Origin: Microbispora rosea
GTDB taxonomy: Bacteria; Actinomycetota; Actinomycetes; Streptosporangiales; Streptosporangiaceae
Direction: 5' to 3'
DNA length: 64,000 nt
NCBI RefSeq assembly: GCF_900156315.1
Contig: NZ_FTNI01000004.1
Coordinates: forward strand, 124,001-188,000
The notes below the pieces were generated by a model. It was not told the origin of the DNA and did not search any database. It worked only from the letters and a program-made list of their open reading frames with translations. Positions 16,897 through 26,530 of the stretch are shown piece after piece (position 1 is the first letter of the stretch; each line of letters opens with the position of its first letter). A program made the translations under genes and the position numbers.

Positions 16897-17331
16897 TCAC
16901 GGGCGGCCGTACGACTTCAGCAGCCACGAACCGGCGGAGCGGGTGACGACCACGGCCGCGGCGACGGCGACGGCGCCGCCGTAGAGGTACCAGTAGCCGG
17001 CCGAGTTGCCCGCGATGGCGAGGTCGCCGGCCCGCTGAGGCGTGGCCAGCAGGAACGACGCGAGGAGCCACCCGGCGGCGGGGACGAGCGCGCCCAGCTT
17101 GCCGCCCATCAGCCGTCCCATGGCGTACGGCACCGCGAACAGGGCGGCCAGCCAGGCGATCGCGGCGACCGGCACCTCCCCGGCGTACCACGCGTGCTGG
17201 AAGCCCCCGACGACGCCGAGCACCACGCCCAGCAGGAAGAGCACGCCGTACGCCGCGCCGGTGACGGCCCCGGCCAGCGGGCCGGGGACGTTCTCGGCGG
17301 GTTCGACGCCGCTCTGCGCCTCCTGGGTCAT
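16897..17331 (-). CDS. DUF6113-type membrane protein
   Basis: A 144-residue integral membrane protein with about four transmembrane segments at residues 20-45, 55-72, 82-97 and 112-130. It keeps the WYLYGG and PQRAGDL patterns seen in proteins encoded beside mshB in other actinomycetes. The starting ATG is 22 nt after the mshB stop, so it is probably the second gene of that operon. Role unknown. Confidence 0.75.
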   Translation of the reverse strand: MTQEAQSGVEPAENVPGPLAGAVTGAAYGVLFLLGVVLGVVGGFQHAWYAGEVPVAAIAWLAALFAVPYAMGRLMGGKLGALVPAAGWLLASFLLATPQRAGDLAIAGNSAGYWYLYGGAVAVAAAVVVTRSAGSWLLKSYGRP

Positions 17332-17353
17332 ACCGCCCAACTTATCCGACACC

Positions 17354-18259
17354 TCAGCCGATGCCGGCGAACAGGTCGGTCTCGCGGTTGTACGGCTCGC
17401 CGAGGCCGCCCACCTCGGGCGGAGCGCCGATGCCGGGCCTACCGGGGACCCCGGCGCGCAGGATGAAGTGCTCGACCCCGAGGGCCTGCTGGCCGACGTT
17501 GTTCGACAGCGCGAACCACGGCGCGTCCACGGCGATCTGCGTCGCGTGCGCGCGCATCGCATCGAGTTTGGCCTCCACGTGGGGCCTGGCGTCGATCTCC
17601 GTCGTCACGTCCTCGTCGGCGCACCCCGGCATGTCGTCGATCGACTCCGGCACCCAGAAGCCGACGCCGGCCTCGCGCATGGTCTCGATGGTCCGCCGGA
17701 GCACCGACTTGGGCATGGCGGTGAGGTAGAACTTGGCGATCCGCCACGGCTCCCCGCCGGGGAACGCGGGGTCGGCGGCCAGTTCGAAGGCCCGCCGGGA
17801 GACGCGGTGCGCCTGGATGTGGTCGGGATGGCCGTAGAAGCCGTTCTCGTCGTAGGTGACGAGGACCTGGGGCCTGACCTCGCGGATCACCTTGACCAGC
17901 TCGCCCGCGGCCTCGTCGAGGTCGGCCCGCCAGAAGCAGCCGGGGCGGTCGTTGGTCGCCGCGCCCATCATGCCCGAGTCGCGCCAGCGACCGGCCTCGC
18001 CGAGGAAGCGGTGGTCGGTGACGCCGAGGGCCTTGCACGCGGCGGCCAGCTCGCCGATGCGGTACTGACCGAGGGTGTCGTCCCTGTCGGCCGCGTGGTG
18101 GGCGAGCTCCGGAGGGATGACCTCGCCCTCCTCCCCCAGAGTGCAGGTCACGAGCGTCACATGCGCGCCCTCGGCCACGTACTTGGCCATGGTCGCCCCG
18201 GTGCCGATCGTCTCGTCGTCGGGGTGGGCGTGCACGAGCAGCAAGCGGCGGTCAGTCAT
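17354..18259 (-). CDS. mshB: MshB, GlcNAc-inositol deacetylase of mycothiol biosynthesis
   Basis: A 301-residue zinc deacetylase of the LmbE/PIG-L family. It is expected to remove acetyl from 1D-myo-inositol 2-acetamido-2-deoxy-alpha-D-glucopyranoside to give GlcN-Ins, the second committed step to mycothiol. Zinc ligands and the catalytic Asp are in [12 protein letters not shown] at residues 10-21 and in [11 protein letters not shown] near 141-151. The long [22 protein letters not shown] region, seen here in parts, is typical of MshB rather than of Mca. The ATG at 18259 matches the family N-terminus [15 protein letters not shown]. Divergent from the S9 peptidase gene with a 42-bp gap. Confidence 0.93.
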   Translation of the reverse strand: MTDRRLLLVHAHPDDETIGTGATMAKYVAEGAHVTLVTCTLGEEGEVIPPELAHHAADRDDTLGQYRIGELAAACKALGVTDHRFLGEAGRWRDSGMMGAATNDRPGCFWRADLDEAAGELVKVIREVRPQVLVTYDENGFYGHPDHIQAHRVSRRAFELAADPAFPGGEPWRIAKFYLTAMPKSVLRRTIETMREAGVGFWVPESIDDMPGCADEDVTTEIDARPHVEAKLDAMRAHATQIAVDAPWFALSNNVGQQALGVEHFILRAGVPGRPGIGAPPEVGGLGEPYNRETDLFAGIG

Positions 18260-18301
18260 GCCTCCGAGGGTAGTGCCCCTGTGCTGGCAGTATGAGGAGC
18301 T

Positions 18302-20374
18302 ATGACGGAGAGCTTCCCGCGGTTGCATGCCAGGACCCGGCGGTTCACCCTTGGGGTGCCGCGCAACTTCACGATCTCCCCTGACGGCGGTCGGGTGACC
18401 TTCCTCAGGACGCGGTCGGGCACCGATCCGGTGACGTGCCTGTGGGAGCTGGACGTCGCGTCCGGGGCCGAGCGGCTCGTCGTCGATCCCCTCGCCCTGG
18501 GCGCCGCCGACGAGGACCTGCCGCCGGAGGAGCGCGCCCGCCGCGAGCGGTCGCGGGAGTCGGCGGGCGGCGTGGTGGCGTACGCCACGGACCGGGAGGT
18601 CCGGCGGGCCGTCTTCGCGCTGTCGGGCGACCTCTACCTGACCGACCTCGCCTCGGGCGGGGCACGGCGGCTCCCGGCGGCCGGGCCGGTCATCGACCCC
18701 CGGCTCGACCCCACCGGCGCGCGGGTCGCGTACGTCACGGGCGGCGCCCTGCACGTGCTGGAGATCGATACCGAAGCTGACGCCGGAGCTGACTCCGGAG
18801 CCGGCACCTCGCTGGCCGAGCCCGAAGGCGACCTGGTCACCTACGGTCTCGCGGAGTTCATCGCGGCCGAGGAGATGGGGCGGATGCGCGGCTACTGGTG
18901 GTCGCCCTCCGGCGACCGCCTGCTCGTGGCCCGCGTGGACGAGTCGCCGGTGACCCTGTGGCACATCGCCGACCCGGCCAACCCCGACCGTCAGCCCGTC
19001 CCGCAGCGCTACCCCGCCGCCGGCACGGCCAACGCCGAGGTCACGCTGCACGTCATCGGCCTGGACGGCGCGCGTACGGCGGTGCCGTTCGAGCAGGAGT
19101 ACCTGGTGACGGCGGCCTGGGACGCGCACGGCCTCGCGATCGTCACGCTCTCGCGGGACCAGCGGACCATGCGCCTGCTGTCGGCCGACCCGGACACGGG
19201 CGAGACGACGCTCCTGCGCGAGGACACCGACCCGGCCTGGGTGGACATCGTCGCCGGCGTTCCGGCCCGCCTGTCGGACGGCAGGCTCGTGTGGGTGGCC
19301 GACGCCGACGGCGGCCACCGCCTCGTGGTCGGCGACGAGCCGGTCACGCCGCCGTCCCTGCAGGTGCGCGCGGTGCTCGACGTGGACGGCGACACCGTGC
19401 TCTTCCAGGCGAGCGGCGAGCCCAGCGAGGTCCATCTGTGGACCTACACGGCGGGCACCATCAGCGCCGTCACCACCGAGCCGGGCGTCCACTCCGGCCG
19501 CCGGGCGGGCGGCGTGACGCTCGTCGCCCGGCAGAGCCTCGACACCGAGGGCACGACGGTGACCGTCGGGTCGGCGTCGATCAATTCCCTGGCCGAGCGC
19601 CCGGGCCTGGAGCCGCGGGTGTCGCTCGTCCGGGCGGGCTCTCGCGAACTGTCCACGGCGATCCTGCTGCCCTCGTGGCACGTGCCCGGCTCCGGTCCGC
19701 TGCCCGTCCTGATGGACCCGTACGGCGGGCCGCACGCCCAGCGCGTGCTGTCGGCCCGGCGGATGTTCCTGGAGTCCCAGTGGTGGGCCGAGCAGGGCTT
19801 CGCGGTGATCGTGGCCGACGGGCGGGGCACGCCGGGACGCGGCCCGGCCTTCGAGCGGGAGATGCTGCACGACTTCACGATCTCGCTGCAGGACCAGGTG
19901 GACGCCCTCCAGGGCGCGGCGGCCCTGCACCCGGGCGACCTCGACCTGTCGCGGGTGGCGATCAGGGGCTGGTCGTTCGGCGGCTACCTCGCCGCGCTCG
20001 CCGTGCTGCGCCGTCCCGACGTGTTCCACGCCGCCGTCGCCGGGGCGCCGGTCACCGACTGGCGGCTGTACGACACCTGCTACACCGAGCGCTACCTCGG
20101 CCACCCGGACGAGGGGCACTACGAGAGGTCGTCGCTGCTGGGAGACGCGGAGAAGGGGGAGCGCCCGCTGCTGCTGATCCACGGCCTGGCCGACGACAAC
20201 GTCGTCGCCGCGCACACGCTGCGGCTGTCGTCGGCCCTGCTCGCGGCAGGCCGCCCGCACACCGTGCTCCCGTTGTCGGGCGTCACCCACATGACGCCGC
20301 AGGAGGTCGTCGCGGAGAACCTGCTGCTCCTGCAGCTCGACTTCCTCAGGAAGTCGCTGAACATCACCGGCTGA
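18302..20374 (+). CDS. S9 family prolyl oligopeptidase (DPP IV-like)
   Basis: A 690-residue cytoplasmic-looking serine peptidase with no signal peptide. The N-terminal two thirds are beta-propeller-like ([31 protein letters not shown]). The C-terminal third is an alpha/beta-hydrolase: nucleophile Ser in GWSFGGY near residue 558, Asp in GLADDN near 629, His in GVTHMT near 662. The DPP IV-type glutamate region is present around [12 protein letters not shown], so dipeptidyl release from proline-containing peptides is likely. The ATG at 18302 has GAGGAGC directly upstream. Confidence 0.88.
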   Translation: MTESFPRLHARTRRFTLGVPRNFTISPDGGRVTFLRTRSGTDPVTCLWELDVASGAERLVVDPLALGAADEDLPPEERARRERSRESAGGVVAYATDREVRRAVFALSGDLYLTDLASGGARRLPAAGPVIDPRLDPTGARVAYVTGGALHVLEIDTEADAGADSGAGTSLAEPEGDLVTYGLAEFIAAEEMGRMRGYWWSPSGDRLLVARVDESPVTLWHIADPANPDRQPVPQRYPAAGTANAEVTLHVIGLDGARTAVPFEQEYLVTAAWDAHGLAIVTLSRDQRTMRLLSADPDTGETTLLREDTDPAWVDIVAGVPARLSDGRLVWVADADGGHRLVVGDEPVTPPSLQVRAVLDVDGDTVLFQASGEPSEVHLWTYTAGTISAVTTEPGVHSGRRAGGVTLVARQSLDTEGTTVTVGSASINSLAERPGLEPRVSLVRAGSRELSTAILLPSWHVPGSGPLPVLMDPYGGPHAQRVLSARRMFLESQWWAEQGFAVIVADGRGTPGRGPAFEREMLHDFTISLQDQVDALQGAAALHPGDLDLSRVAIRGWSFGGYLAALAVLRRPDVFHAAVAGAPVTDWRLYDTCYTERYLGHPDEGHYERSSLLGDAEKGERPLLLIHGLADDNVVAAHTLRLSSALLAAGRPHTVLPLSGVTHMTPQEVVAENLLLLQLDFLRKSLNITG

Positions 20375-20379
20375 CGTGA

Positions 20380-22128
20380 CTACCGGGCGGTGCCGTGCCA
20401 GCTGTCCCACAGCGCGGCGTAGGCACCGCCCGCCTCCACCAGGTCGTCGTGGGAGCCCAGCTCGCTGATCCGGCCGTCCTCCACCACGGCCACCCGGTCG
20501 GCGTCGTGCGCGGTGTACAGCCGGTGCGCGATGGCGATCACCGTACGGCCCTCAAGCACGGCGGCGAGCGACCGCTCCAGGTGGCGGGCGGCCCGCGGGT
20601 CGATCAGCGACGTGGCCTCGTCCAGGACGAGCGTGTGCGGGTCGGCCAGCACCAGCCGGGCGAGCGCGAGCTGCTGCGCCTGGGCCGGGGAGATCGCCGT
20701 GCCGCCGGAGCCGACGGCCGCGTCCAGGCCCTCGGGCAGCGCGGCCACCCACTCCCAGGCGTCCACGGCCTCCAGCGCGCGGCGCACCTCGGCGTCCGAG
20801 GCGCCGGGCCTGGCGATCAGCAGGTTGTCGCGCAGCGTCCCCCGGAACACGTGGTGCTCCTGGGTGACCAGGGCGACGTGCCCGCGCAGCTCGTCGAGCG
20901 GCAGCTCGACCAGCGGCACCCCGCCGACCGTGACCGACCCGCTCGCCGGCGCGTGCACCCCGGCGATGAGGCGGCCCAGCGTGGACTTGCCCGCCCCCGA
21001 GGGTCCGACCATGGCCAGGCGCTCCCCCGGGCGTACGTCGAGGTCGATGCCGTGCAGCACGTCGTGGCCCTCGCGGTAGGCGTACCGCACGCCGCCGACC
21101 TTCAGCTCCTCTCCCACCGGCCGGGCGTCGCCCGAGACCCGGTCGTCGGGCACGTTGGCCACGCCCAGCAGCCGGGCCATCGAGGCCCCGCCGACCTGGA
21201 GCTCGTCCACCCACGACAGCAGGCGGTCGAGCGGGTCGATGAGCTGCTGCACGTAGAACGTGGCGGTCGTCACCTGGGCCACCGTCACCCAGCCCTCGAT
21301 CGAGAAAAGCCCTCCGATGAGCAGGGTCGCCACGACCGGGATCACGTAACCGAACTCGACCGCCGGAAACCACACCGTGCGCAGGCCCAGCGTGTACCGC
21401 TCGGCGGCGAACGACCGGGAGATGTCCCGGTCCGTACGGTCCCGGCGGCGGCCCTCCAGCCCCAGCGCCTCGATCGTGCGCGCGCCCTCGACGGTCTCGG
21501 CCAGGCCTTCGGTCATGTCGGCGTACGCCGCGTTCTCCCGCAGATAGCCGTCCCTGGCGCGGTTGAGGTACCACCGGGTGGCGCCCCACAGCAGCGGCAC
21601 GGCGACCAGCGACGGCACCGCCATCACCGGCCCGACGAGGATCACCGCGCCGACGACGAAGACGCCGGTGACGACCGCGATCAGCGTCTCGGGCACGGCG
21701 TGCCGCACGCTCCGGGACAGCGCGTCCACATCCCTGGACGTACGGGTGATGAGGTCGCCGGAGCCGGCCCGCTCCACCGTCGAGAGCGGCAGCGCGAGCA
21801 CCCGGCCGACGAAGTCCTCCCGCAGCTCGGCCAGCACCTTCTCGCCCAGCCGCGACGACGCGTACACCGCGAGCCTGACCAGCACGGCCTGCACGACCAC
21901 GAAGGCGGCGATGGCCAGGACGACGGTGTCCACGCGCAGATCGCTGCGGCCCTTGGCCAGGCCGCCCACCAGGTCGCCGAGCATGCGGGGCGCGACGAGC
22001 CCGGCCATCGCCGCCAGCGCGTGAAGCGCCAGCGCGAGACCGAGCTCGCGCGGATACTTCAGCGTCAGCCGCCGCGCGTAGGCGCGCACCTGCGCCCGGT
22101 CGGCGACCGGAAGGATCTCGCGGGCCAT
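20380..22128 (-). CDS. ABC exporter half-transporter with functional ATP site motifs, degenerate signature
   Basis: A 582-residue fused membrane-ATPase half-exporter. Six transmembrane segments lie in about residues 20-310, then a nucleotide-binding domain. Walker A is GPSGAGKST near 373-381, the Q-loop is VTQEHH, Walker B with catalytic Glu is LVLDEATS, and the H-loop is IAHRL. The signature motif LSGGQ is replaced by ISPAQ near 477. It starts 2 nt after the stop of the partner gene, and the partner has exactly the opposite defects. The two therefore form a heterodimer with one consensus and one degenerate ATP site. Substrate unknown; lipids, peptides or drugs are typical for the family. Confidence 0.9.
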   Translation of the reverse strand: MAREILPVADRAQVRAYARRLTLKYPRELGLALALHALAAMAGLVAPRMLGDLVGGLAKGRSDLRVDTVVLAIAAFVVVQAVLVRLAVYASSRLGEKVLAELREDFVGRVLALPLSTVERAGSGDLITRTSRDVDALSRSVRHAVPETLIAVVTGVFVVGAVILVGPVMAVPSLVAVPLLWGATRWYLNRARDGYLRENAAYADMTEGLAETVEGARTIEALGLEGRRRDRTDRDISRSFAAERYTLGLRTVWFPAVEFGYVIPVVATLLIGGLFSIEGWVTVAQVTTATFYVQQLIDPLDRLLSWVDELQVGGASMARLLGVANVPDDRVSGDARPVGEELKVGGVRYAYREGHDVLHGIDLDVRPGERLAMVGPSGAGKSTLGRLIAGVHAPASGSVTVGGVPLVELPLDELRGHVALVTQEHHVFRGTLRDNLLIARPGASDAEVRRALEAVDAWEWVAALPEGLDAAVGSGGTAISPAQAQQLALARLVLADPHTLVLDEATSLIDPRAARHLERSLAAVLEGRTVIAIAHRLYTAHDADRVAVVEDGRISELGSHDDLVEAGGAYAALWDSWHGTAR

Positions 22129-22130
22129 GC

Positions 22131-23825
22131 TCAGTCTTCCCCTCGTGTCACGGTCGAGCGGTACGCGGGCACCTTCTCCAGCAGCGCCCGGTGGGCGCCC
22201 TCGGCCCGCACCACGCCGTCCTCGACGTACAGCACGTGGTCGGCCCGGTCGAGCACGAGCGGGCTGGTCGTGCAGACCAGGGTCGCCCGGCCCGTCCGCG
22301 CCTTGCCCAGCCGTTCGGCGACGCGCGCCTCCGTGTGCGCGTCGACGGCGCTGGTGGGCTCGACCAGGATCAGGGTCTCCGCGTCGGCGAGCAGCGCCCG
22401 GGCCAGCCGCAGCCGCTGCTGCTGACCACCGGAGAACTCACGGCCCGACTCGGCCACGTGCGCGTCCAGGCCTTCGGGCAGCGCCGCCACGATGTCCTCG
22501 GCGCACGCGGCGTACAACGCCTCGCGGACGTCCTCGTCGGTCGCCGCGCCCCGCACGTCGAGCTCGTCGCGCAGCCGTCCGGTGAACAGCCGCGCGCCGT
22601 TGTCGGCCACCAGGATGTGCCGCCTGACCTCGGTGAGCGGCAGCTCCGCCAGCGGCACGCCGGCGAGCGTGACGTCGCCGGGCGCGAACCTGCCCAGGCG
22701 GTCGGCGATCGCGATGGCGTCCTCCGGCGCGGCCGCCGCGAGCGCCGTGAGCCGTCCGGGCCGGACCTCGACCCCCGACTCGCCGTCGCGCAGCGTGCCC
22801 TCGCCCGTGAAGAGGCGGCCGCCGCCGCCCGCGATCTCGGGCTCCAGCGACAGGATGCGGCAGACGCGGCGCGCCGCCACGTGCCCCTTGGTCAGCTTGT
22901 CGGCGGCCTCGGTCAGCGTCCGCAGAGGCGCGATCAGGAACACCGCGTAGCCGTAGAACGCGACGAGCTGACCGGGCGTGATGCGGCCGTCGAGCGCGAA
23001 GTGCGCGCCGAGCCAGGTCACGCACGCGATCAGCACGCCGGGCAGCAGGACCTGGGCGCCCTCCAGCAGGGACTCCACCGAGGCCACCCGCACGCCCGCC
23101 TGCCGTACGCGCTGCGACTCCTCGCGGTAGCGCGCGGCGAAGACCTGCTCGCCGCCGATGCCGCGCAGCACCCGCAGGCCGGCCACGATGTCGGCGGCCC
23201 GGGTGGCCAGGTCGCCCTGCAGGTCGCGTTGCTCGTGCTGGCGCCGGTGCAGCGGCTTGAGCAGGGGGCCCACCGCGGCCGCCATCAGCGGCACGCCGAC
23301 CAGCACGACCAGGCCCAGCGGAACCGAGGTGGCGATGAGGATCACGGTCACCGCGACGATCGCGACGCCGGCGCCGGCGCCGCGCAGGACAATCTCCATG
23401 GCGTTGCCGATGTGGGCGATGTCCGAGTTGCCCACGCTGACGACCTCGCCCGTCGACAGCCGCTTCGGCAGCGTCGCCCCGAGCCTGGCCGCCTGCCGTA
23501 CGGTCACCTGGACGGTGCGGTAGGCCGCCGACAGCCAGCTGAAGACGGCGTAGCGGTGGCGTGCGACACCGGCGAGCGCCTGGACCACGCCGAGACCGAG
23601 CACCACGGCCGACCATCTGAGCAGCGTGCCCGCGTCCCGCGCGGCCATCGCGTCGATCGCCTTGCCCAGGGCCGCCGGCACGAGCGCCTGCCCCAGCCAC
23701 CACAGCACCGCCAGGGTGATTCCGGTCAGCATCGGACCGGCCTGGCTGCGGGCCACCCACCACAGGTAGCGCAGCGGCCCGCGGGCGTCGGGTGTGCCGG
23801 GATCGGCCACAGGAAGAGTGCGCAT
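22131..23825 (-). CDS. ABC exporter half-transporter with lost Walker A, intact signature
   Basis: A 564-residue partner of the 20380 product with six membrane segments and a C-terminal nucleotide-binding domain. The signature FSGGQQQR is intact near residue 465. The Walker A loop is gone: LTALAAAAPEDAIAI stands where GxxGxGKST is expected, near 360. Walker B has lost its Asp (LILVEPTS) though Glu remains, and the H-loop reads TTSPL without His. This subunit cannot bind ATP conventionally but can complete the partner's site. The ATG at 23825 is chosen over an upstream in-frame start because GGA lies about 7 nt before it. Upstream are two GTCAAC-N4-GTTGAC palindromes shared with the divergent HTH gene. 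Confidence 0.88.
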   Translation of the reverse strand: MRTLPVADPGTPDARGPLRYLWWVARSQAGPMLTGITLAVLWWLGQALVPAALGKAIDAMAARDAGTLLRWSAVVLGLGVVQALAGVARHRYAVFSWLSAAYRTVQVTVRQAARLGATLPKRLSTGEVVSVGNSDIAHIGNAMEIVLRGAGAGVAIVAVTVILIATSVPLGLVVLVGVPLMAAAVGPLLKPLHRRQHEQRDLQGDLATRAADIVAGLRVLRGIGGEQVFAARYREESQRVRQAGVRVASVESLLEGAQVLLPGVLIACVTWLGAHFALDGRITPGQLVAFYGYAVFLIAPLRTLTEAADKLTKGHVAARRVCRILSLEPEIAGGGGRLFTGEGTLRDGESGVEVRPGRLTALAAAAPEDAIAIADRLGRFAPGDVTLAGVPLAELPLTEVRRHILVADNGARLFTGRLRDELDVRGAATDEDVREALYAACAEDIVAALPEGLDAHVAESGREFSGGQQQRLRLARALLADAETLILVEPTSAVDAHTEARVAERLGKARTGRATLVCTTSPLVLDRADHVLYVEDGVVRAEGAHRALLEKVPAYRSTVTRGED

Positions 23826-23876
23826 CGTAGTTCCAGGCTCGCAAACACGCAGGTCGACCGGCAAATCGTTTTACTC

Positions 23877-23892
23877 GTCAACCAAGGTTGAC
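23877..23892. promoter_or_regulatory. Operator-like palindrome 1 (GTCAAC-N4-GTTGAC)
   Basis: A perfect inverted repeat of GTCAAC and GTTGAC with a 4-nt centre. Its start is exactly 28 bp from that of the identical arrangement at 23905, and both lie between divergent ABC exporter and HTH genes. It overlaps the -35 of the HTH gene promoter. Confidence 0.75.
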
Positions 23893-23917
23893 ATCTGGGG
23901 TCGCGTCAACCTATGTT
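23888..23917 (+). promoter_or_regulatory. Promoter of the HTH - Clp-N pair, probably leaderless
   Basis: TTGACA at 23888-23893 is followed after 18 nt by TATGTT at 23912-23917. The expected transcription start falls at or next to the ATG at 23924, which implies a leaderless mRNA. Both elements are embedded in the two palindromes, so a bound repressor would block the promoter. Confidence 0.6.
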
Positions 23918-23920
23918 GAC
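23905..23920. promoter_or_regulatory. Operator-like palindrome 2 (GTCAAC-N4-GTTGAC)
   Basis: Second perfect copy of the GTCAAC/GTTGAC inverted repeat. It ends 3 nt before the ATG of the HTH gene and overlaps its -10. Confidence 0.75.
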
Positions 23921-23923
23921 GAC

Positions 23924-24157
23924 ATGAGTGATACGGCACAACTGGCGAGCGACGCCGGCAGCCGCGATCCGGCCGTCGGCCTGCGGGCCGTACGGGCCCT
24001 GCGACTCCTGGTGGAACGGCTCGAAGCGCTGCAGGTGGAGAACGCCCGCAACGCCGGGTGGTCGTGGCAGGACATCGCGCTCCTGCTCGGGGTGTCCCGG
24101 CAGGCGGTGCACAAGAAGTACGCGGGCGGCCGAGGACTGCTGAGACGGGAGAAGTAG
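23924..24157 (+). CDS. Small helix-turn-helix regulator paired with Clp-N protein
   Basis: A 77-residue protein. The N-terminal half is an amphipathic helix (LRAVRALRLLVERLEALQ), probably for dimerisation. The C-terminal half is a helix-turn-helix (WSWQDIALLLGVSRQAVHKK). It is the obvious candidate to bind the twin palindromes upstream and to autoregulate, and perhaps to control the divergent ABC exporter. The ATG at 23924 lies at the predicted transcription start. Its TAG stop is immediately followed by the ATG of the next gene, so translation is coupled. Confidence 0.8.
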   Translation: MSDTAQLASDAGSRDPAVGLRAVRALRLLVERLEALQVENARNAGWSWQDIALLLGVSRQAVHKKYAGGRGLLRREK

Positions 24158-24715
24158 ATGCTGGAGAGATTCACCGACGACGCGCGGCAGGTCGTCACGC
24201 ACGCCAACGAGCAGGCCAGAGAGCTCCGGCACAGGCAGGTGGGCACCGAGCACCTGCTGCTCGGCCTGCTGAGCCGTCCGGAGACGCTGTCGGCCCGGCT
24301 CCTCACGTCTCGCGGGATCACCCACGAGCGGGTGCGGGCGGAGGTCGTACGGATTCTCGGCGACGCCGCGGGCGGGGACATCGACGCCGAGGCCCTGGAG
24401 TCGATCGGCATCGACCTGTCGGCCGTCCGGGAGAAGATCGAGGAGGTCTTCGGCGTCGGGGCCCTCGACCGGGAGCCGCGCCGCGATCACCGCGGGGCTC
24501 TCCTCAGCGGGCGCCGGGCCCCGTTCGGCCCGCGGGCGAAGAAGACGCTCGAACTCGCGCTGCGCGAGGCCATCGCGCTCAAGAGCAGAGACATCCGCGA
24601 CGGGCACATCCTCCTGGGCGTCATCCGGGAGGGCGAGGGCCTGGGCGTCCGGATCCTGACCGATGCCGGGGTCGACCTGTCCGACCTGCGGGCGGAGGTC
24701 AGGAGCGCCCTCTGA
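24158..24715 (+). CDS. Clp N-terminal (Clp-R) repeat protein without AAA+ domain
   Basis: A 185-residue protein made of the ClpA/ClpC-type substrate- and adaptor-binding N-domain. The first repeat is FTDDARQVVTHANEQARELR, then HRQVGTEHLLLGLL. The second, after a basic linker, is FGPRAKKTLELALREAIALK, then IRDGHILLGVI. No Walker motif follows, so it is not a chaperone by itself. It may act as an adaptor or decoy for ClpC, or sense misfolded proteins for the adjacent HTH regulator. Zero-gap junction with that regulator; the Shine-Dalgarno GGGAGAAG lies inside the upstream gene. Confidence 0.85.
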   Translation: MLERFTDDARQVVTHANEQARELRHRQVGTEHLLLGLLSRPETLSARLLTSRGITHERVRAEVVRILGDAAGGDIDAEALESIGIDLSAVREKIEEVFGVGALDREPRRDHRGALLSGRRAPFGPRAKKTLELALREAIALKSRDIRDGHILLGVIREGEGLGVRILTDAGVDLSDLRAEVRSAL

Positions 24716-24730
24716 CCCCTCTGACCGGCG

Positions 24731-25081
24731 TCAGCCGTCCAGGGCCGTCAGGGCGTCCGCGACGGTCTCGTGGATGGGGAACGCGACGTGCAGCCCGGTC
24801 ACGGTCAGAATCCTCCGGAAGACGCCCCGGACGCCGACCAGCTTCATGAACCCGCCCGCCTCCACGGCGTGGTCGTGCGTCTCCAGCAGGAGCCGCAGGC
24901 CCATGGAGTCACAGAAGGTCAGCTCGGAGGTGTCCACGACCAGCCGGGCGGCGCCCTCCTCCGACAACTTGCCGAACACGGTGCGCAGGCGTTCGCCGGA
25001 GATCACATCCAGCTCGCCGGTCAGGGTGACGAGAGTGTGCGTCGCCTCATGGCTCACCGTGACGCCAAGTCTCGTCGTCAT
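24731..25081 (-). CDS. STAS-domain anti-sigma factor antagonist
   Basis: A 116-residue SpoIIAA/RsbV-like protein. GELDVISGERLR forms the first conserved block. LTFCDSMGLRLLL contains the phosphorylatable Ser in the D-S-x-G position. It is expected to bind an anti-sigma factor kinase when unphosphorylated. No anti-sigma factor or sigma factor gene is adjacent, so the partner is elsewhere. It lies 118 bp downstream of a second STAS gene in the same direction. Confidence 0.87.
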   Translation of the reverse strand: MTTRLGVTVSHEATHTLVTLTGELDVISGERLRTVFGKLSEEGAARLVVDTSELTFCDSMGLRLLLETHDHAVEAGGFMKLVGVRGVFRRILTVTGLHVAFPIHETVADALTALDG

Positions 25082-25199
25082 CGCCTGTCCTCATCCTGAA
25101 AGATCTTCCTCTTGGGAGATCTACAGAGAAGTTACACCCCTACTTACCCCGCCAGGCAGAGAGAGGCAAGGAGGACGGGACGGCGGGGACCGGCAGTGC

Positions 25200-25652
25200 T
25201 CAGCGATCGCCGGCGATCTCGTACAAGCCGCCGGAATCGGAGTCCGAGCCCGGCCCGCCGCCGGGCCGAGGGTGACGCGGACCCGCGTCGGCCGCCTGGC
25301 TGAGCGCCTCCGCGACCGTCGGGTGCTGCTCGAACACGTTGCGCAGGCCGGTGATCGTCAGCACCCGGCGCAGCACTCCCTGCACGCCGCTCAGCATCAA
25401 CCGGACGTTCAGGGCCTGGCCGCGCTGCAACGCGGAGATCAGCTCGCTGAGCCCGCGCGAGTCGCAGAACGCCAGCTCGGCGACGTCGAGCACGATGACG
25501 GACGTCCCGGGCGACTCCCAGGCCTGATGCAACTCGTTGTGAAGCAGATGGACGGTGCCGGCGTCCAGGTCGCCTTCCACACGCACGACGACGGCCGCGC
25601 CGTGCACTGCGGACGCGACCTTCAAGGTGGAACGTGGACCGGTCACGGACAT
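25200..25652 (-). CDS. STAS-domain anti-sigma factor antagonist with C-terminal tail
   Basis: A 150-residue protein. EGDLDAGTVHLLHNEL and LAFCDSRGLSELI are the STAS blocks, with the conserved phosphorylatable Ser. After the STAS domain a Gly/Pro/Ser/Asp-rich tail of about 30 residues is unlike the neighbouring STAS protein. The ATG at 25652 is preferred to an overlapping GTG at 25658 because GAGGGAG lies 5 nt before the ATG. It is probably a paralogue of the 24731 product; together with the RsbU-like phosphatase at 30537 they suggest a partner-switching network. Confidence 0.85.
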   Translation of the reverse strand: MSVTGPRSTLKVASAVHGAAVVVRVEGDLDAGTVHLLHNELHQAWESPGTSVIVLDVAELAFCDSRGLSELISALQRGQALNVRLMLSGVQGVLRRVLTITGLRNVFEQHPTVAEALSQAADAGPRHPRPGGGPGSDSDSGGLYEIAGDR

Positions 25653-25765
25653 GCTCACTCCCTCGCCTGCGGGATCACGGCAGGCGTGTTACGCCAACAC
25701 AAAGCACACGTTACCCAGGAGGAGAGGTGATTATGTTACGGCTGACCGGTCCACGTTCTCGACCG

Positions 25766-25807
25766 CTACCTGAAGACGGCTACTTGAAGACGGCTACTTG
25801 GAGGCGG
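25766..25807. repeat. Three 14-bp tandem repeats at the 3' end of sdhB
   Basis: The 14-mer CTACTTGAAGACGG occurs three times in tandem with few mismatches. The copy at 25794 includes the sdhB stop codon and last codons; the other two lie just beyond it. Confidence 0.85.
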
Positions 25808-26530
25808 CCCTGAGGTAGTCGGCGTTCATCTGAGCGATCGTGTCGAAGGGGATGCCCTTCGGGCACACCGCCGTGCACTCGCCGGTGTTGGTGCAGCCGC
25901 CGAAGCCCTCGGCGTCCATCTGCTCGACCATCGCCCTGGCGCGCGACTCGCGCTCCGGCTGTCCCTGCGGCAGCAGGCTCAGGTGAGTGATCTTCGCCGC
26001 GGTGAACAGCGACGCCGAGCCGTTCGGGCAGGCCGCGACGCAGGCGCCGCAGCCGATGCAGGTCGCGGCGTCGAAGGCGGCGTCGGCGTCGGCCTTCGGC
26101 ACCGGGACGGAGTGCGCCTCGGGGGCGGACCCGGCGGGAACGGAGATGAAGCCGCCCGCCTGGATGATCCGGTCGAACGCCGACCTGTCCACGACGAGGT
26201 CCTTGACCACCGGGAACGCCGCGGCCCGCCACGGCTCGATCGTGATGACGTCGCCGTCCTTGAAATGCCGCATGTGCAGCTGGCACGTCGTGGTGAGCTT
26301 CTGCTCGCCGTGCGCGACGCCGTTGATGACCATGCCGCACATGCCGCAGATGCCCTCGCGGCAGTCGTGGTCGAAGGCGACCGGGTCGTCGCCCTCCAGG
26401 ATCAGCCGCTCGTTGAGGACGTCGAGCATCTCCAGGAACGACATGTCGGGCGAGACGTCGTCGACCCGGTAGGTCACCATCCGTCCCTTGTCCGACGAGC
26501 CGTTCTGCCGCCAGATCTTGAGGGTCAGGT

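Noticed and set aside
17354-20410. Very long leftward open frame running antisense through the S9 peptidase gene into mshB
   Set aside because: Only the mshB part (17354-18259) has family motifs. The rest is antisense to a strongly supported peptidase and reflects GC-rich codon bias.
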